41,346 nt of DNA. It comes from a virus. This document shows, one piece after another, positions 20,645-28,315 of the stretch (position 1 is its first letter; each line of letters opens with the position of its first letter). The stretch is from IMG/VR virus record IMGVR_UViG_3300046463_000264, positions 1 to 41,346 of that record. One strand, given 5' to 3'. A program made the position numbers and the translations under genes. The notes beneath the pieces were generated by a model. That model had not been told where the DNA came from and ran no database searches. It saw only the letters and a program-made list of their open reading frames with translations.

Positions 20645-21286
20645 CTATTTCTTTTTCTTTGGAAACGGCTTCACATCTATCCAAGTACCAGACTTTCCAT
20701 TGAATGCCCATTTCTTGATTTCTACCATTACAGTTTTTCCAACTAATTGGTCTTTGTCAGAAATGTCAATATTGAACTTTTCCTTGAATTTGTCATACTT
20801 CTTTTTCCGTTGAATGGAATCAACCAGGAATTTATTTTGAGATTCAATAAACTTTGAATACCTCATTGGTGATTCATACGTTTCACCATCATATTCAAAA
20901 CGAATCTTCACGGCCTGTCCATCATCAATAACTTCTGTGATCTCAACGGACATAATCTGTCCAATCATATCTTCTTCAAACTTTGCAACTTGGGCCACTT
21001 CAAAGAGTGAATTAAAATTGTCATAACAATAAATGTCTTTCCTGTCGCCAACGGCCTGTCCAAGATTTTCAAAAGTTAGGCCAAAATGATCTTGACACCA
21101 TTCTTCCACTTTTTTAGCTTTTTCTTCATCATCAATAAACTTACCAGATTCTTTGTCATAAACCTGTTTGTTAAATGACACTTCACGAATTTCACCGTTG
21201 TCAGCGTCCAGGAATGTCAGTGTTGCTTTCTTGTCTTCAATTTTTACGTCAACCAGTTCAAGTTGTTCGAGTACTTGTTTTGCCAT
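20645..21286 (-). CDS. Replication-region protein, possible ssDNA-binding protein
   Basis: The 213-residue product is beta-rich with a basic end. It begins MAKQVLEQLELVDVKIEDKK and has ATLTFLDADNGEIREVSFNK, then IGQIMSVEITEVIDDGQAVK, and ends VKPFPKKKK. GKTVMVEIKKW looks like an OB-fold strand. ATG 21286 with AAGGAAAATTC upstream is clearly better than the long frame that extends to 21427. It has its own promoter (P8) and terminator and lies between the recombination-type DUF1351 gene and the polymerase operon, where single-strand-binding proteins often lie. The role is inferred. Confidence 0.65.
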   Translation of the reverse strand: MAKQVLEQLELVDVKIEDKKATLTFLDADNGEIREVSFNKQVYDKESGKFIDDEEKAKKVEEWCQDHFGLTFENLGQAVGDRKDIYCYDNFNSLFEVAQVAKFEEDMIGQIMSVEITEVIDDGQAVKIRFEYDGETYESPMRYSKFIESQNKFLVDSIQRKKKYDKFKEKFNIDISDKDQLVGKTVMVEIKKWAFNGKSGTWIDVKPFPKKKK

Positions 21287-21335
21287 GAATTTTCCTTCTT
21301 TCTTGTATTGGTATGGTTTTGGCTTGATACGTTTA

Positions 21336-21365
21336 TATGTCGCACTTAAACCCCTAAAATCACAA
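21336..21365 (-). promoter_or_regulatory. TTGTGA-class promoter P8
   Basis: TTGTGATT, 18 bases after TTGTGA, then GACATATAAAC preceded by GC. It fits between the stop of the DUF1351 gene and ATG 21286. Confidence 0.8.
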
Positions 21366-21366
21366 T

Positions 21367-22101
21367 CTATTTCTTGATATATGGAATTCCAGACATTTTC
21401 AAGAAAACATTGACTTGTGCAAACCATCCTTCATCAAATTCAATGGTCACGGTCTTTGCACTCTTGACTTCTTGACGGCCAGAAATTTCAGCTTGTTTGA
21501 TTTTCCTATCACGAACAATTTGGATTGCTTGCACCGGGTTTTTACATTGGAGATATTCAGCTAGAATTTCGTCACTGTATTCAAGATCAGAAATCAGTGA
21601 AACAGCCTGTTTGGTCTGTTCTAGCCATTGAACAAGTTCTTCTTCAATCTTTGCCAAAGAAACTGCTTTGTTTAAGTGTTTACTATGAACAAAATCATTG
21701 TCTTTGAACAGATCAACTAATTCCGGATAATGTTTAATCCTTTTTAAAAATAGTTCACTTATTTCAATTCTCTTGTTTCCACGTTCAATTTCTTCCAACA
21801 GCTTCACCTGTTGCCTGACAATTGTGTCAGCTTCTTTGACAACATTGACTATTTCCTTCACTTGCTTTTCAAAAGCTTCATAGGGTGCAAGAAGTTGTTT
21901 CTTTACTGACTTCCTGGAATCCTCTAACTCATTCACCCGTTTGTTAACCGTGGCAAGAAGCTTTTTAGTATGCTTGACGTTTTCTTCAGTGACTTCAACT
22001 TGTGAAATATGTTCAGCCAGTTCAACAGCTTGGTTGTAAATTTCTTCATAGTTCGGGAATGAGACTTGTCCTGGTTGGGATTGTACTATGATTTCATTCA
22101 T
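21367..22101 (-). CDS. DUF1351-family phage protein
   Basis: The 244-residue product has the family's long helical core: VKHTKKLLATVNKRVNELED, then SRKSVKKQLLAPYEAFEKQV, followed by KIEEELVQWLEQTKQAVSLI and a C-terminal beta segment (KTVTIEFDEGWFAQVNVFL). DUF1351 genes occur in phage recombination and replication blocks, next to single-strand-binding or nuclease genes, and are thought to be accessory. The molecular function is unknown. It ends the P9 operon. Confidence 0.8.
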   Translation of the reverse strand: MNEIIVQSQPGQVSFPNYEEIYNQAVELAEHISQVEVTEENVKHTKKLLATVNKRVNELEDSRKSVKKQLLAPYEAFEKQVKEIVNVVKEADTIVRQQVKLLEEIERGNKRIEISELFLKRIKHYPELVDLFKDNDFVHSKHLNKAVSLAKIEEELVQWLEQTKQAVSLISDLEYSDEILAEYLQCKNPVQAIQIVRDRKIKQAEISGRQEVKSAKTVTIEFDEGWFAQVNVFLKMSGIPYIKK

Positions 22102-22106
22102 TTATT

Positions 22107-22226
22107 TTATCTTCCTTCCAGTTCAGCAATTGCAAGATCAATTGCGTTATATTCGTCCCATGTCAGGAAATCGTCTTGAACATCACGTTCAAGAAGTCCT
22201 TTCAACACTTCAATAATTTCTTTCAC
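22107..22226 (-). CDS. 39-residue acidic protein, unknown
   Basis: MKEIIEVLKGLLERDVQDDF then LTWDEYNAIDLAIAELEGR. The GTG start at 22226 follows AAGGGG by eight bases. It is wholly helical in appearance. It sits between the zinc-ribbon gene and the DUF1351 gene in the same operon. Confidence 0.6.
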   Translation of the reverse strand: MKEIIEVLKGLLERDVQDDFLTWDEYNAIDLAIAELEGR

Positions 22227-22227
22227 T

Positions 22228-22368
22228 TCAAACACCCCTTGTGGTCATAGACCAAAGATATTTATTAAGACAATCTTCACAACAAAATTTTCCATAAGGC
22301 TTTTTGACGGGCGATATGTCTTTCAAATCCTGGTAACACCATTCACAATAATTTGTGTTGCATGTCAT
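22228..22368 (-). CDS. 46-residue zinc-ribbon protein
   Basis: MTCNTNYCEWCYQDLKDISP then VKKPYGKFCCEDCLNKYLWS contains CxxC and CCxxC pairs, enough for one zinc site. Its start overlaps the stop of the metallohydrolase gene (TGATG), so it is probably coupled to it. Function unknown. Confidence 0.65.
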   Translation of the reverse strand: MTCNTNYCEWCYQDLKDISPVKKPYGKFCCEDCLNKYLWSMTTRGV

Positions 22369-22991
22369 CAATAAAACCTACTTGACATGTGCAATTCAAT
22401 AAACTTTGAATCAACAGACCGTCTATTCATATAGTAGAAAGCTTTGGCCGTTTGCGTGGACATATGTCTTTTTGCAGAAGCTATAACGTCATATCCAAAG
22501 TGTCTCTTGTCAGCAAGGTCAAGAAGCTTTTTAACATCATGATTGGATTCAAGGAATAGATAATCATATGTTTTTATTGGTGCGTGTCTCAAATCACTTG
22601 TATCCGTGCAATAGATGATTGTATTTCCTTTCATTGCAAAAACAAACCCATAGCACAATACATCATGAATGGCCTTGAAAGGTGTAACAACATAACCGTC
22701 ATGAATTTCAAAAGGAATATTTTCATTGACTACTTCAATAAAAGCTTCTTTCTGGAAAGACTGGACAACTTCATAATTTCCGTAAATCTTGATGTGTGGA
22801 AACAACTTGACAATCTGTTTCAGTGTTGCAACCCGGACATGATCGCTATGAATATGAGTAATGAGAATGGTTTTTATATCATATAACTTTGATTTTATGA
22901 GTTTAAAAGGAACACCAATGTCAATCATAATGTCTTCGATGATTACACAGTTTCCACGACTTCCGGTGCTGATTATCTCGTATTCTAACAA
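22368..22991 (-). CDS. Metallo-beta-lactamase-fold hydrolase
   Basis: The 207-residue product opens EIISTGSRGNCVIIEDIMID, has the zinc motif ILITHIHSDHVRV and later TIIYCTDTSDL and FLESNHD, the usual metal ligands of the fold. It resembles phage and YycJ-like members that cut nucleic acids. The YycJ-type GSRGN opening supports a DNA- or RNA-processing role. The start is TTG 22991, overlapping the end of the HNH gene by 7 bases. Confidence 0.85.
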   Translation of the reverse strand: MLEYEIISTGSRGNCVIIEDIMIDIGVPFKLIKSKLYDIKTILITHIHSDHVRVATLKQIVKLFPHIKIYGNYEVVQSFQKEAFIEVVNENIPFEIHDGYVVTPFKAIHDVLCYGFVFAMKGNTIIYCTDTSDLRHAPIKTYDYLFLESNHDVKKLLDLADKRHFGYDVIASAKRHMSTQTAKAFYYMNRRSVDSKFIELHMSSRFY

Positions 22992-23428
22992 ATGCCTTGC
23001 ACCTTCTTTTTATAATGTTTTTTATGTCTTATAGAATTGCATTTTTTACACTCTCTCCAACCTTCTTTCGTAAAGCGAGTGTTTTCTAACGTATATTCAT
23101 GTCCATGTTTACAGAACTTTTGTGATTTCTTCAATTTACCCGTCACTTCACCACCCACCCCACGTCGAACATTTTCACCACGTGTCACTACTTCCAAGTG
23201 GTCCGGGTTGCAACAAATTCTATTTTTGCAAAGATGATCAATGACAAGTCCGTTTGGAATTTCACCTTTTAAAACAATATACGCAAGACGGTGTACGCGT
23301 CTTTCTTTAAAGTGTTTAGACGTAATGAGTCCATAACCGTTTTCATTTGTACAGCCAGTCCATTCCCAGCAACCGTTGTCAGCTTCAAAGTCTATCTTGT
23401 CTAAAAAATTGGATAAACTATTTAACAA
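22985..23428 (-). CDS. HNH homing endonuclease
   Basis: The 147-residue product has CWEWTGCTNENGYGLI, ERRVHRLAYIVLKGEIPNGL and VIDHLCKNRICCNPDHLEVV, the HNH_3-type core with the ViDH catalytic pair. A C-terminal ribbon (FCKHGHEYTLENTRF, CKKC) may help bind DNA. It is first in the P9 operon, upstream of the metallohydrolase, a common place for a homing gene to insert. The start is TTG 23428 with AAGGAG 11 bases upstream. Confidence 0.88.
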   Translation of the reverse strand: MLNSLSNFLDKIDFEADNGCWEWTGCTNENGYGLITSKHFKERRVHRLAYIVLKGEIPNGLVIDHLCKNRICCNPDHLEVVTRGENVRRGVGGEVTGKLKKSQKFCKHGHEYTLENTRFTKEGWRECKKCNSIRHKKHYKKKVQGIC

Positions 23429-23467
23429 TGATTTTTCTTCTCCTTCCTTTAATCGGCTTTCTGTTTT

Positions 23468-23497
23468 TATGTCGTACTAATGGGAAGGAATTCACAA
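23468..23497 (-). promoter_or_regulatory. TTGTGA-class promoter P9
   Basis: TTGTGAAT, 18 bases after TTGTGA, then GACATAAAAAC preceded by AC. It serves the HNH, metallohydrolase, zinc-ribbon and DUF1351 genes. Confidence 0.8.
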
Positions 23498-23642
23498 TAT
23501 GTATTGGATTTTGAATATTCTGTCATTTGTCTGGTGGTCTGTCTGGTGGTTTGTCACGGGGTTTGGCCGGGGGATTGTCCTAACAATAAAAAAGAGTACC
23601 TAAAGAAATAGTCTTTAAGAAAGAGAATTAAAAAATAAAAGA

Positions 23643-23672
23643 ATATAAAAAAGACCGTCCTATTGGACAGCC
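23643..23672 (-). terminator. Terminator of the small RHH gene
   Basis: GGCTGTCC and GGACGGTC pair (two G-T pairs) and are followed by TTTTTTATATTC on the minus strand. The stop codon is in the loop. Confidence 0.8.
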
Positions 23673-23824
23673 TTTAGTTGATTTTCTAATTTCATTTGTC
23701 TTCTTATTAATTGTTCAATATATATGCTTGCAGACATGCCTTGATTTCTTGCTTCTTCCTTTACCCATTTTGAAACCTGTTCAGTAACTCCAATGTTTAA
23801 AGTTTTCTTATTTACATAAGGCAT
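23660..23824 (-). CDS. Arc-type ribbon-helix-helix regulator
   Basis: A 54-residue product. KKTLNIGVTEQVSKWVKEEA gives the ribbon strand and first helix, and NQGMSASIYIEQLIRRQMKL the second. Length and pattern are those of Arc/MetJ-type repressors. It is transcribed away from the winged-helix gene at 23953. The shared region between them holds promoter E5 and an imperfect palindrome, so it is the natural candidate repressor of that promoter. Confidence 0.75.
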   Translation of the reverse strand: MPYVNKKTLNIGVTEQVSKWVKEEARNQGMSASIYIEQLIRRQMKLENQLKAVQ

Positions 23825-23858
23825 TTCCAATCACTCCAATTATTTTTATTTTTGGTAA

Positions 23859-23888
23859 TTGACGGGTACGCAACCATTCAAGTATAAT
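23859..23888 (+). promoter_or_regulatory. Early sigma-A promoter E5
   Basis: TTGACG, 18 bases, TATAAT, upstream of the gene at 23953. It lacks the GTAAGA element of E1-E4. Confidence 0.7.
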
Positions 23889-23930
23889 ATGATAGTAGAA
23901 AGTCACGTAACTTCTATACAATTATTATAC
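23882..23930. promoter_or_regulatory. Imperfect palindrome over the E5 start region
   Basis: GTATAAT at the left and ATTATAC at the right frame inner arms TAGAA and TTCTA around CACGT. It covers the -10 box and start site of E5 and could be the operator of the divergent RHH protein. Confidence 0.5.
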
Positions 23931-23952
23931 TACATATAAGGTGTTGAAACAA

Positions 23953-24552
23953 ATGGAAATCTTGACGAGTGCTGAACTTATATTCGACAACGGAAACCAA
24001 CATATGACAACAAAATTCCGTTTTTTAGGCAAAGCTGAACAAACTGTTGTAAAGTACATAATTTCAAAGCTTCGTAAATACCACGGCCAGTTTTTTGAAA
24101 AGTATAAATCCATTGCTGAAGAATTAAAGATCAGCACCAAAACTGTTCAACGTGCCGTCAAACATGCTGAACAACTTGCCATTTTCCAAGTTTCAGAACG
24201 TTTTGAACCAACACTTGATGGTAAAATGAGAAAGACAACAAACCTTATCAACCTATTACCTTATGCACCTTTTGAATTCATTAATGGTGTGATTAAGGTT
24301 GTCAGGACTGTCAAGAAACATGCTGTGAAGCTGGTTGACATGGCAAAGAAAGCACTGGAAGGAAAGACAAAAGAATCACCAGCACCGTCAAAGAAGCTGT
24401 ATTCCAAAAAGCCTATTCGCACGGAATTACTACCAGACTGGTTTGAGGAAGATACAAATGAAGAATCACCAGCAATACCAACACCAACATATGCTGATCT
24501 TGAAGCAAAGAAACGGGCAATTGAAGAAAAGTTGAAAGCTTTCAGAAACTAA
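23953..24552 (+). CDS. Winged-helix protein, possible replication initiator
   Basis: The 199-residue product has a winged helix at about 35-90 (YHGQFFEKYKSIAEELKIST then KTVQRAVKHAEQLAIFQVSE). A basic segment (VRTVKKHAVKLVDMAKKALE) and a charged tail follow. Such HTH_36-like proteins act as initiators or regulators in Firmicutes phages and plasmids. Here it stands apart from the replication operon, next to an AT-rich region. ATG 23953 lies nine bases after AAGGTG; a GTG at 23941 overlaps that site. The initiator role is a guess. Confidence 0.65.
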   Translation: MEILTSAELIFDNGNQHMTTKFRFLGKAEQTVVKYIISKLRKYHGQFFEKYKSIAEELKISTKTVQRAVKHAEQLAIFQVSERFEPTLDGKMRKTTNLINLLPYAPFEFINGVIKVVRTVKKHAVKLVDMAKKALEGKTKESPAPSKKLYSKKPIRTELLPDWFEEDTNEESPAIPTPTYADLEAKKRAIEEKLKAFRN

Positions 24553-24652
24553 AGACCACTTTGCAACCCGGAAAATCCCTTTGTATCAAGGTGTATTCCC
24601 CATGTCACTAAATTTCTCTTTTTCCGTACAAACTATATACATATGATATTAC

Positions 24653-24738
24653 ATCTATTTAACTATACCTATATATACATAAAACTTTTTAAAATATATT
24701 AAGTGATTAAGAAACTATACTATATAAACCCTTGATAC
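24653..24738. repeat. AT-rich inverted repeat, right copy
   Basis: Inverted, imperfect copy of 7334-7422; see that entry. TGATTAAGAAACTATA at 24704-24719 is the exact complement of the longest shared block. Confidence 0.7.
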
Positions 24739-24803
24739 TGTTGGCTTTTTTGGTTTCAAAAAGGTCTCTTTTGCGTTGCATTTTTAACTTTTCTTGTGAC
24801 CTG

Positions 24804-24833
24804 TTGTGATTATGGTGGTGTGTTTACGACAGA
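24804..24833 (+). promoter_or_regulatory. TTGTGA-class promoter P10 (thyX-nrdJ operon)
   Basis: TTGTGATT, 18 bases after TTGTGA, then GACAGATAA preceded by AC. A second TTGTGA ten bases further upstream has no partner box. Confidence 0.65.
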
Positions 24834-24861
24834 TAATCACCAAGGCAAAACAGGAAAGGAA

Positions 24862-25566
24862 ATGAAAGAGTTGTCTAAAGTAACACTTATCTCTTACACA
24901 CAAATGAATCCCGTTCAGATTCATGTTGGTGAAACACAAGTTTCCGGGTTTGAACAAAACATTGCATTTGCAACAAACCTTTCATATTCAAAGAAACCAA
25001 TTTCTGAAATACTGGAACGCTTTGAAGATGAAGAAAACATTGCTGGTCTTTTTGAAAGATCAATTGGGAAAGGCCATGTTTCCGTGGCAGAACATTCCAG
25101 CTTCACCTTCTTAATAGAAGATATTAGTCTCCCATGTGGTGAACAGATTTTAAGACACCGAACAGGTAAATACACCAAACAGTCTTACAGATACCAGAAA
25201 GCAACGTTTGAAGCTGTTGTTCCACCGACAATTAAGAAAGATGAAATTGCATGTCAAGCGTATCTTTCGGCAGTTGAACAATCTTATGTGACTTATCAAG
25301 ATTTAATTGAATGTGGAATTCCACAAGAAGATGCAAGATATGTCATTCCCACGGGAACAAAATGCAGAATGGCAATGACCATTGACGGCCGTAACTTGAT
25401 TCACTTCTTGAATCATAGAATGTGCAACAAAGCCCAATGGGAAGTGCGTGGTGTTGCTTTGAAGATGTACAACCATTTGAAAAAGATTGCACCGAATTTG
25501 GCAAAGTATGTAGGTCCAGTTTGTGAGGATTGTAATTGTTCATTGAAAGAATATGGAAAGGGGTGA
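24862..25566 (+). CDS. thyX: FAD-dependent thymidylate synthase
   Basis: The 234-residue product carries the ThyX signature RHRTGKYTKQS (RHR, seven residues, Ser), followed by YRYQ. SKKPISEILERFEDEENIAG and GHVSVAEHSSFTFLIEDISL fit the substrate and flavin site. It makes dTMP from dUMP using methylene-tetrahydrofolate and FAD. I start at ATG 24862, close after AGGAAAGGA; the open frame extends upstream into the promoter. It heads an operon with the ribonucleotide reductase, so the phage supplies its own deoxynucleotides. Confidence 0.95.
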   Translation: MKELSKVTLISYTQMNPVQIHVGETQVSGFEQNIAFATNLSYSKKPISEILERFEDEENIAGLFERSIGKGHVSVAEHSSFTFLIEDISLPCGEQILRHRTGKYTKQSYRYQKATFEAVVPPTIKKDEIACQAYLSAVEQSYVTYQDLIECGIPQEDARYVIPTGTKCRMAMTIDGRNLIHFLNHRMCNKAQWEVRGVALKMYNHLKKIAPNLAKYVGPVCEDCNCSLKEYGKG

Positions 25567-25571
25567 CTGTC

Positions 25572-25721
25572 TTGGAAGAAAAAGAACTTGTTGTTTGGAC
25601 AAATGGAAACGCAATAAGGAAATATCAAGGTCAGGACAAATGTATGAGTGAATATAGAAGAAGCTTGTCTAAATGGTATAAAGCAACAGCAATCATTAAA
25701 CCAATAAAGGAAGGTAAATAA
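25572..25721 (+). CDS. 49-residue protein between thyX and nrdJ, unknown
   Basis: After a TTG start at 25572, nine bases from AAAGGGG, the product reads EEKELVVWTNGNAIRKYQGQ then DKCMSEYRRSLSKWYKATAI. A GTG at 25563 overlapping the ThyX stop is another possible start. It lies three bases before nrdJ. It is not recognised; small proteins at this position may bind the reductase. Confidence 0.55.
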   Translation: MEEKELVVWTNGNAIRKYQGQDKCMSEYRRSLSKWYKATAIIKPIKEGK

Positions 25722-25724
25722 ATC

Positions 25725-27938
25725 ATGACAGAACGTCTTCAAGGTTTTCACAGAAAACTATATTTAACTCGATACGCACGCAAGTCAATGGACAAAGCAA
25801 AATACATTATTCCAGGTTCAACAGTTGTCACACTGGTCAAGGAAGGAAAATATCCGATTCGTGAAATTGCAACGGTCAAGTCAGTGAAAGACAACATTGT
25901 ATATATGGAACTCCAAACGGCTGACGGTTTTAATTTTCAAATTGGTGACAGCTTCACACAACGAATTGAACTGGTTGACGCACTACTTGAAAGTGAATAT
26001 GAACAGACTGCAAACCGTGTTGCAATGAGAATTGCCAGTGTAGAACCAACAGCAAAACAATATGAGAAGTCCTACAAGGCTTTCAAACATGTCATTGAAA
26101 ACTTCCTTCTTGTACCTTCTGGACGTATCTTGACCGGTGCTGGTGATGAAGCTGAAGTGACATTGTTCAACTGTTATGTGGTAGCCGTTGACCCTGCCCC
26201 CTGGTCAATAGAGAAAGGCCGGGATAGTAGACAGGCTATTGCTTATCATCAAGCCAAAATAGAAGAAATAATGGCCCGTGGTGGTGGTGTTGGAACTAAC
26301 CTGGACGTGTTCAGACCACGTTATTCTGGACTTTCCAAAACAAAAGGTCAAAGTGCTGGTGCTGTCTTTATTGGCAACAGGTTCAGTGGTTCCACAGAAT
26401 TCATCAATCAAGGAAACAGACGTGGTGCACAAATGCTGACTATTTCCGATTGGCACGGTGATGTATTTTATACCAATGATATAAATTCACCTGATTACAA
26501 TGAAGACTTCATTGGTGCAAAAAGGAAACCGGGATTCATGGAAGGTAACAACTCTTCAGTCCTTATCTCTGATGAATTTATGTTCGCTGTTGAAAATGAT
26601 CTTGATTGGACTTTGAGACACCCAAATACTAAACACCCAAAATATGATTCTGATTGGGATGGTGATCTTTACAAGTGGATTAATAAATATGGTCAACTTA
26701 AAGATTCAGTAACAATAATTCGTACTATCAAAGCCCGTGACATGTGGGACAAGTTGCAAGAATCAAACCATGCAAGTGCTGAACCGGGAATCATCTTTAT
26801 TGATGAGGTGAACAAACAACATAATGGTTGGTATCTTGGAAAGGTTAATGCTACAAACCCATGTGGGGAACAACCTATTTTGCCGAATTCTACTTGTAAT
26901 CTATCAGCAATTAATTTTGGACGTATGTTGAAAGTGGTTGGTGAAGACGATTTTGGTAAATTGTATGAAATTGATTGGAATCTATTAAAATCAACAATTC
27001 ATACTGGAATAAGATTTCTGGACAATGTCATTGACGCAACATTCTATTTTGACAAGGACATGAAAGAATGGCAACAAGGTGAACGACGTGTTGGTTTAGG
27101 TGGTTTAGGTGTCGCCGACCTCTTTATTGCTTTACGTGTTCCATATGGTTCAGAAGAAGGAAATGAAATCTTTGAAAAGTTGATGAAGTTTTTACGGGAT
27201 GAATCTTACAAAGCTTCTGTTGATCTTGCCAAAGAGAAGGGTTCATTTCCATTCTTTGACCGGGTGAAATACTCTCAATCTGGTTTTGTCAAGCGTCTTC
27301 CAAGAGAAATCAAAGAAGCAATATGGACGCATGGAATAAGAAATTTAACGTGCAACACATTTGCACCAACAGGAACAACCGGGTCTTTGACACCTTCCCT
27401 TTTGGACATTAACGGTTCAGTCTCAACGGGAATTGAACCCCATTTTGCAATGAAGTATAACCGTCTTTCAAGGATAGGTTCAACGGTACAATATGCTGGT
27501 GTGGCAAAGGCATTTATGGATAACAACCCTACTTTGACCGAACTTCCAGACTATTTTGTTGGTTCAATGGATTTACAACCAATTCAACATGTTACTGTCC
27601 AGGGAATTGCACAAAAGTATATTGATAGTGCAATCAGTAAGACTGTAAACGCACCAAACAATTATACAGTTGAACAATGTGCTGAAGTTTACCTTCAATT
27701 GTATAAACATGGTTGTAAAGGTGGGACGATTTACCGGGATGGAAGCCGGGATGAACAGATTTTAAGTCTTGCTGAAAACAATGAACAAGTTGAAAATGAA
27801 GCACCCGTTGTTGAGGAAGTAAAGAAGAAAGGTAAATATGATAATTGGGAATGTGGCAATTGTGGAAGCACCCATTTCCATATGGTTGAAGGTTGCCCCC
27901 AATGTGACGATTGTGGAAGTCAAAGCTGTTCAATATAA
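25725..27938 (+). CDS. nrdJ: Class II (B12-dependent) ribonucleotide reductase
   Basis: The 737-residue product makes deoxynucleotides using adenosylcobalamin. Key residues are C150 in FNCYV and C391 in STCNL as the redox pair, and N378, C380 and E382 in NPCGEQ as the radical site. FAPTGTTGSL is the phosphate-binding loop. The C-terminal tail has CGNCGS, CPQCDDCGSQSCSI: a zinc-ribbon-like part plus the cysteines that recharge the active site. About residues 25-85 (YIIPGSTVVTLVKEG onward) form an extra beta-rich N-terminal domain. B12 dependence lets it work without oxygen and without a small subunit. It is co-transcribed with thyX. Confidence 0.95.
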   Translation: MTERLQGFHRKLYLTRYARKSMDKAKYIIPGSTVVTLVKEGKYPIREIATVKSVKDNIVYMELQTADGFNFQIGDSFTQRIELVDALLESEYEQTANRVAMRIASVEPTAKQYEKSYKAFKHVIENFLLVPSGRILTGAGDEAEVTLFNCYVVAVDPAPWSIEKGRDSRQAIAYHQAKIEEIMARGGGVGTNLDVFRPRYSGLSKTKGQSAGAVFIGNRFSGSTEFINQGNRRGAQMLTISDWHGDVFYTNDINSPDYNEDFIGAKRKPGFMEGNNSSVLISDEFMFAVENDLDWTLRHPNTKHPKYDSDWDGDLYKWINKYGQLKDSVTIIRTIKARDMWDKLQESNHASAEPGIIFIDEVNKQHNGWYLGKVNATNPCGEQPILPNSTCNLSAINFGRMLKVVGEDDFGKLYEIDWNLLKSTIHTGIRFLDNVIDATFYFDKDMKEWQQGERRVGLGGLGVADLFIALRVPYGSEEGNEIFEKLMKFLRDESYKASVDLAKEKGSFPFFDRVKYSQSGFVKRLPREIKEAIWTHGIRNLTCNTFAPTGTTGSLTPSLLDINGSVSTGIEPHFAMKYNRLSRIGSTVQYAGVAKAFMDNNPTLTELPDYFVGSMDLQPIQHVTVQGIAQKYIDSAISKTVNAPNNYTVEQCAEVYLQLYKHGCKGGTIYRDGSRDEQILSLAENNEQVENEAPVVEEVKKKGKYDNWECGNCGSTHFHMVEGCPQCDDCGSQSCSI

Positions 27939-27951
27939 GGAGGATGATAAA

Positions 27952-28098
27952 ATGATAACTAACAAATTCATTTTAATATTATGTTCATTGAAACCAAGAT
28001 TACTAGAAAAGAGGCATGTTAACTTTAGATATTGGGAAATCAAAGTTTTCTGGTTGGGAAAAAAGAGAGTTTTAAAGATCGAGGACACCAGTTTTTAA
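27952..28098 (+). CDS. 48-residue basic protein, unknown
   Basis: MITNKFILILCSLKPRLLEK then RHVNFRYWEIKVFWLGKKRV. A perfect AAGGAGG site precedes its ATG. It is basic and beta-like. It is the last gene of the thyX-nrdJ operon and not recognised. Confidence 0.6.
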   Translation: MITNKFILILCSLKPRLLEKRHVNFRYWEIKVFWLGKKRVLKIEDTSF

Positions 28099-28127
28099 AT
28101 ATGTATTCAATACAAGATCAACACTAC

Positions 28128-28158
28128 AATAACCCCTATTTTTAGGGGTTATTTTTTT
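28128..28158 (+). terminator. Terminator of the thyX-nrdJ operon
   Basis: AATAACCCCTA and TAGGGGTTATT form an 11-bp stem with a T-rich loop and a T-run. P11 starts 18 bases later. Confidence 0.92.
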
Positions 28159-28175
28159 GTCTTTTTTAATTTCTG

Positions 28176-28205
28176 TTGTGAATCCCTGACTTTCAAAGCG
28201 ACATA
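28176..28205 (+). promoter_or_regulatory. TTGTGA-class promoter P11 (sigma-like gene)
   Basis: TTGTGAAT, 18 bases after TTGTGA, then GACATATAACC preceded by GC: a full match to the consensus. If the sigma-like protein reads this class, its own gene is under positive feedback. Confidence 0.8.
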
Positions 28206-28245
28206 TAACCAGATATTTGACGCAAGTTAGTCAAAACCTTGTCAA

Positions 28246-28315
28246 GTTATATCTTCATTAGAATTCAGTTAGAGTCAGATTACAAAAAAGTGTCGAATTC
28301 TAATGAACTTATAAC
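28246..28315. repeat. Large inverted repeat in the sigma-gene leader
   Basis: Two 21-base arms (28246-28266 and 28295-28315) match with two adjacent mismatches; the inner 13 bases (TTCATTAGAATTC with GAATTCTAATGAA) are perfect. The 28-base spacer has no T-run. In RNA this is a very stable hairpin; in DNA it could be a site for a dimeric protein. Confidence 0.8.

Larger units (their letters stand above)
24553..24861. other. AT-rich intergenic region upstream of thyX
   Basis: No gene is visible. It contains the right copy of the AT-rich inverted repeat, a GTATCAAGG/CCTTGATAC pair at 24583-24591 and 24730-24738 bracketing 138 bases of AT-rich DNA, and promoter P10. The base composition and repeats would suit a replication origin, but nothing proves it. 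Confidence 0.6.

Noticed and set aside
22315-22348. TTGTGAAT followed by GACATA on the minus strand inside the 22228-22368 gene
   Set aside because: The spacer is 22 bases instead of 18 and the site lies within a coding frame. It serves as an internal contrast to the 12 accepted sites.
23953-24552. A lysogeny module around the RHH and winged-helix genes
   Set aside because: No integrase, attachment site, CI-type repressor or antirepressor is found anywhere in the genome.
24794-24799. Extra TTGTGA just upstream of P10
   Set aside because: No GACATA-like box lies 18 bases away.
25725-27938. An intein or intron in the ribonucleotide reductase gene
   Set aside because: All catalytic motifs lie in one frame at normal spacing; the extra N-terminal beta domain has no intein splice residues.
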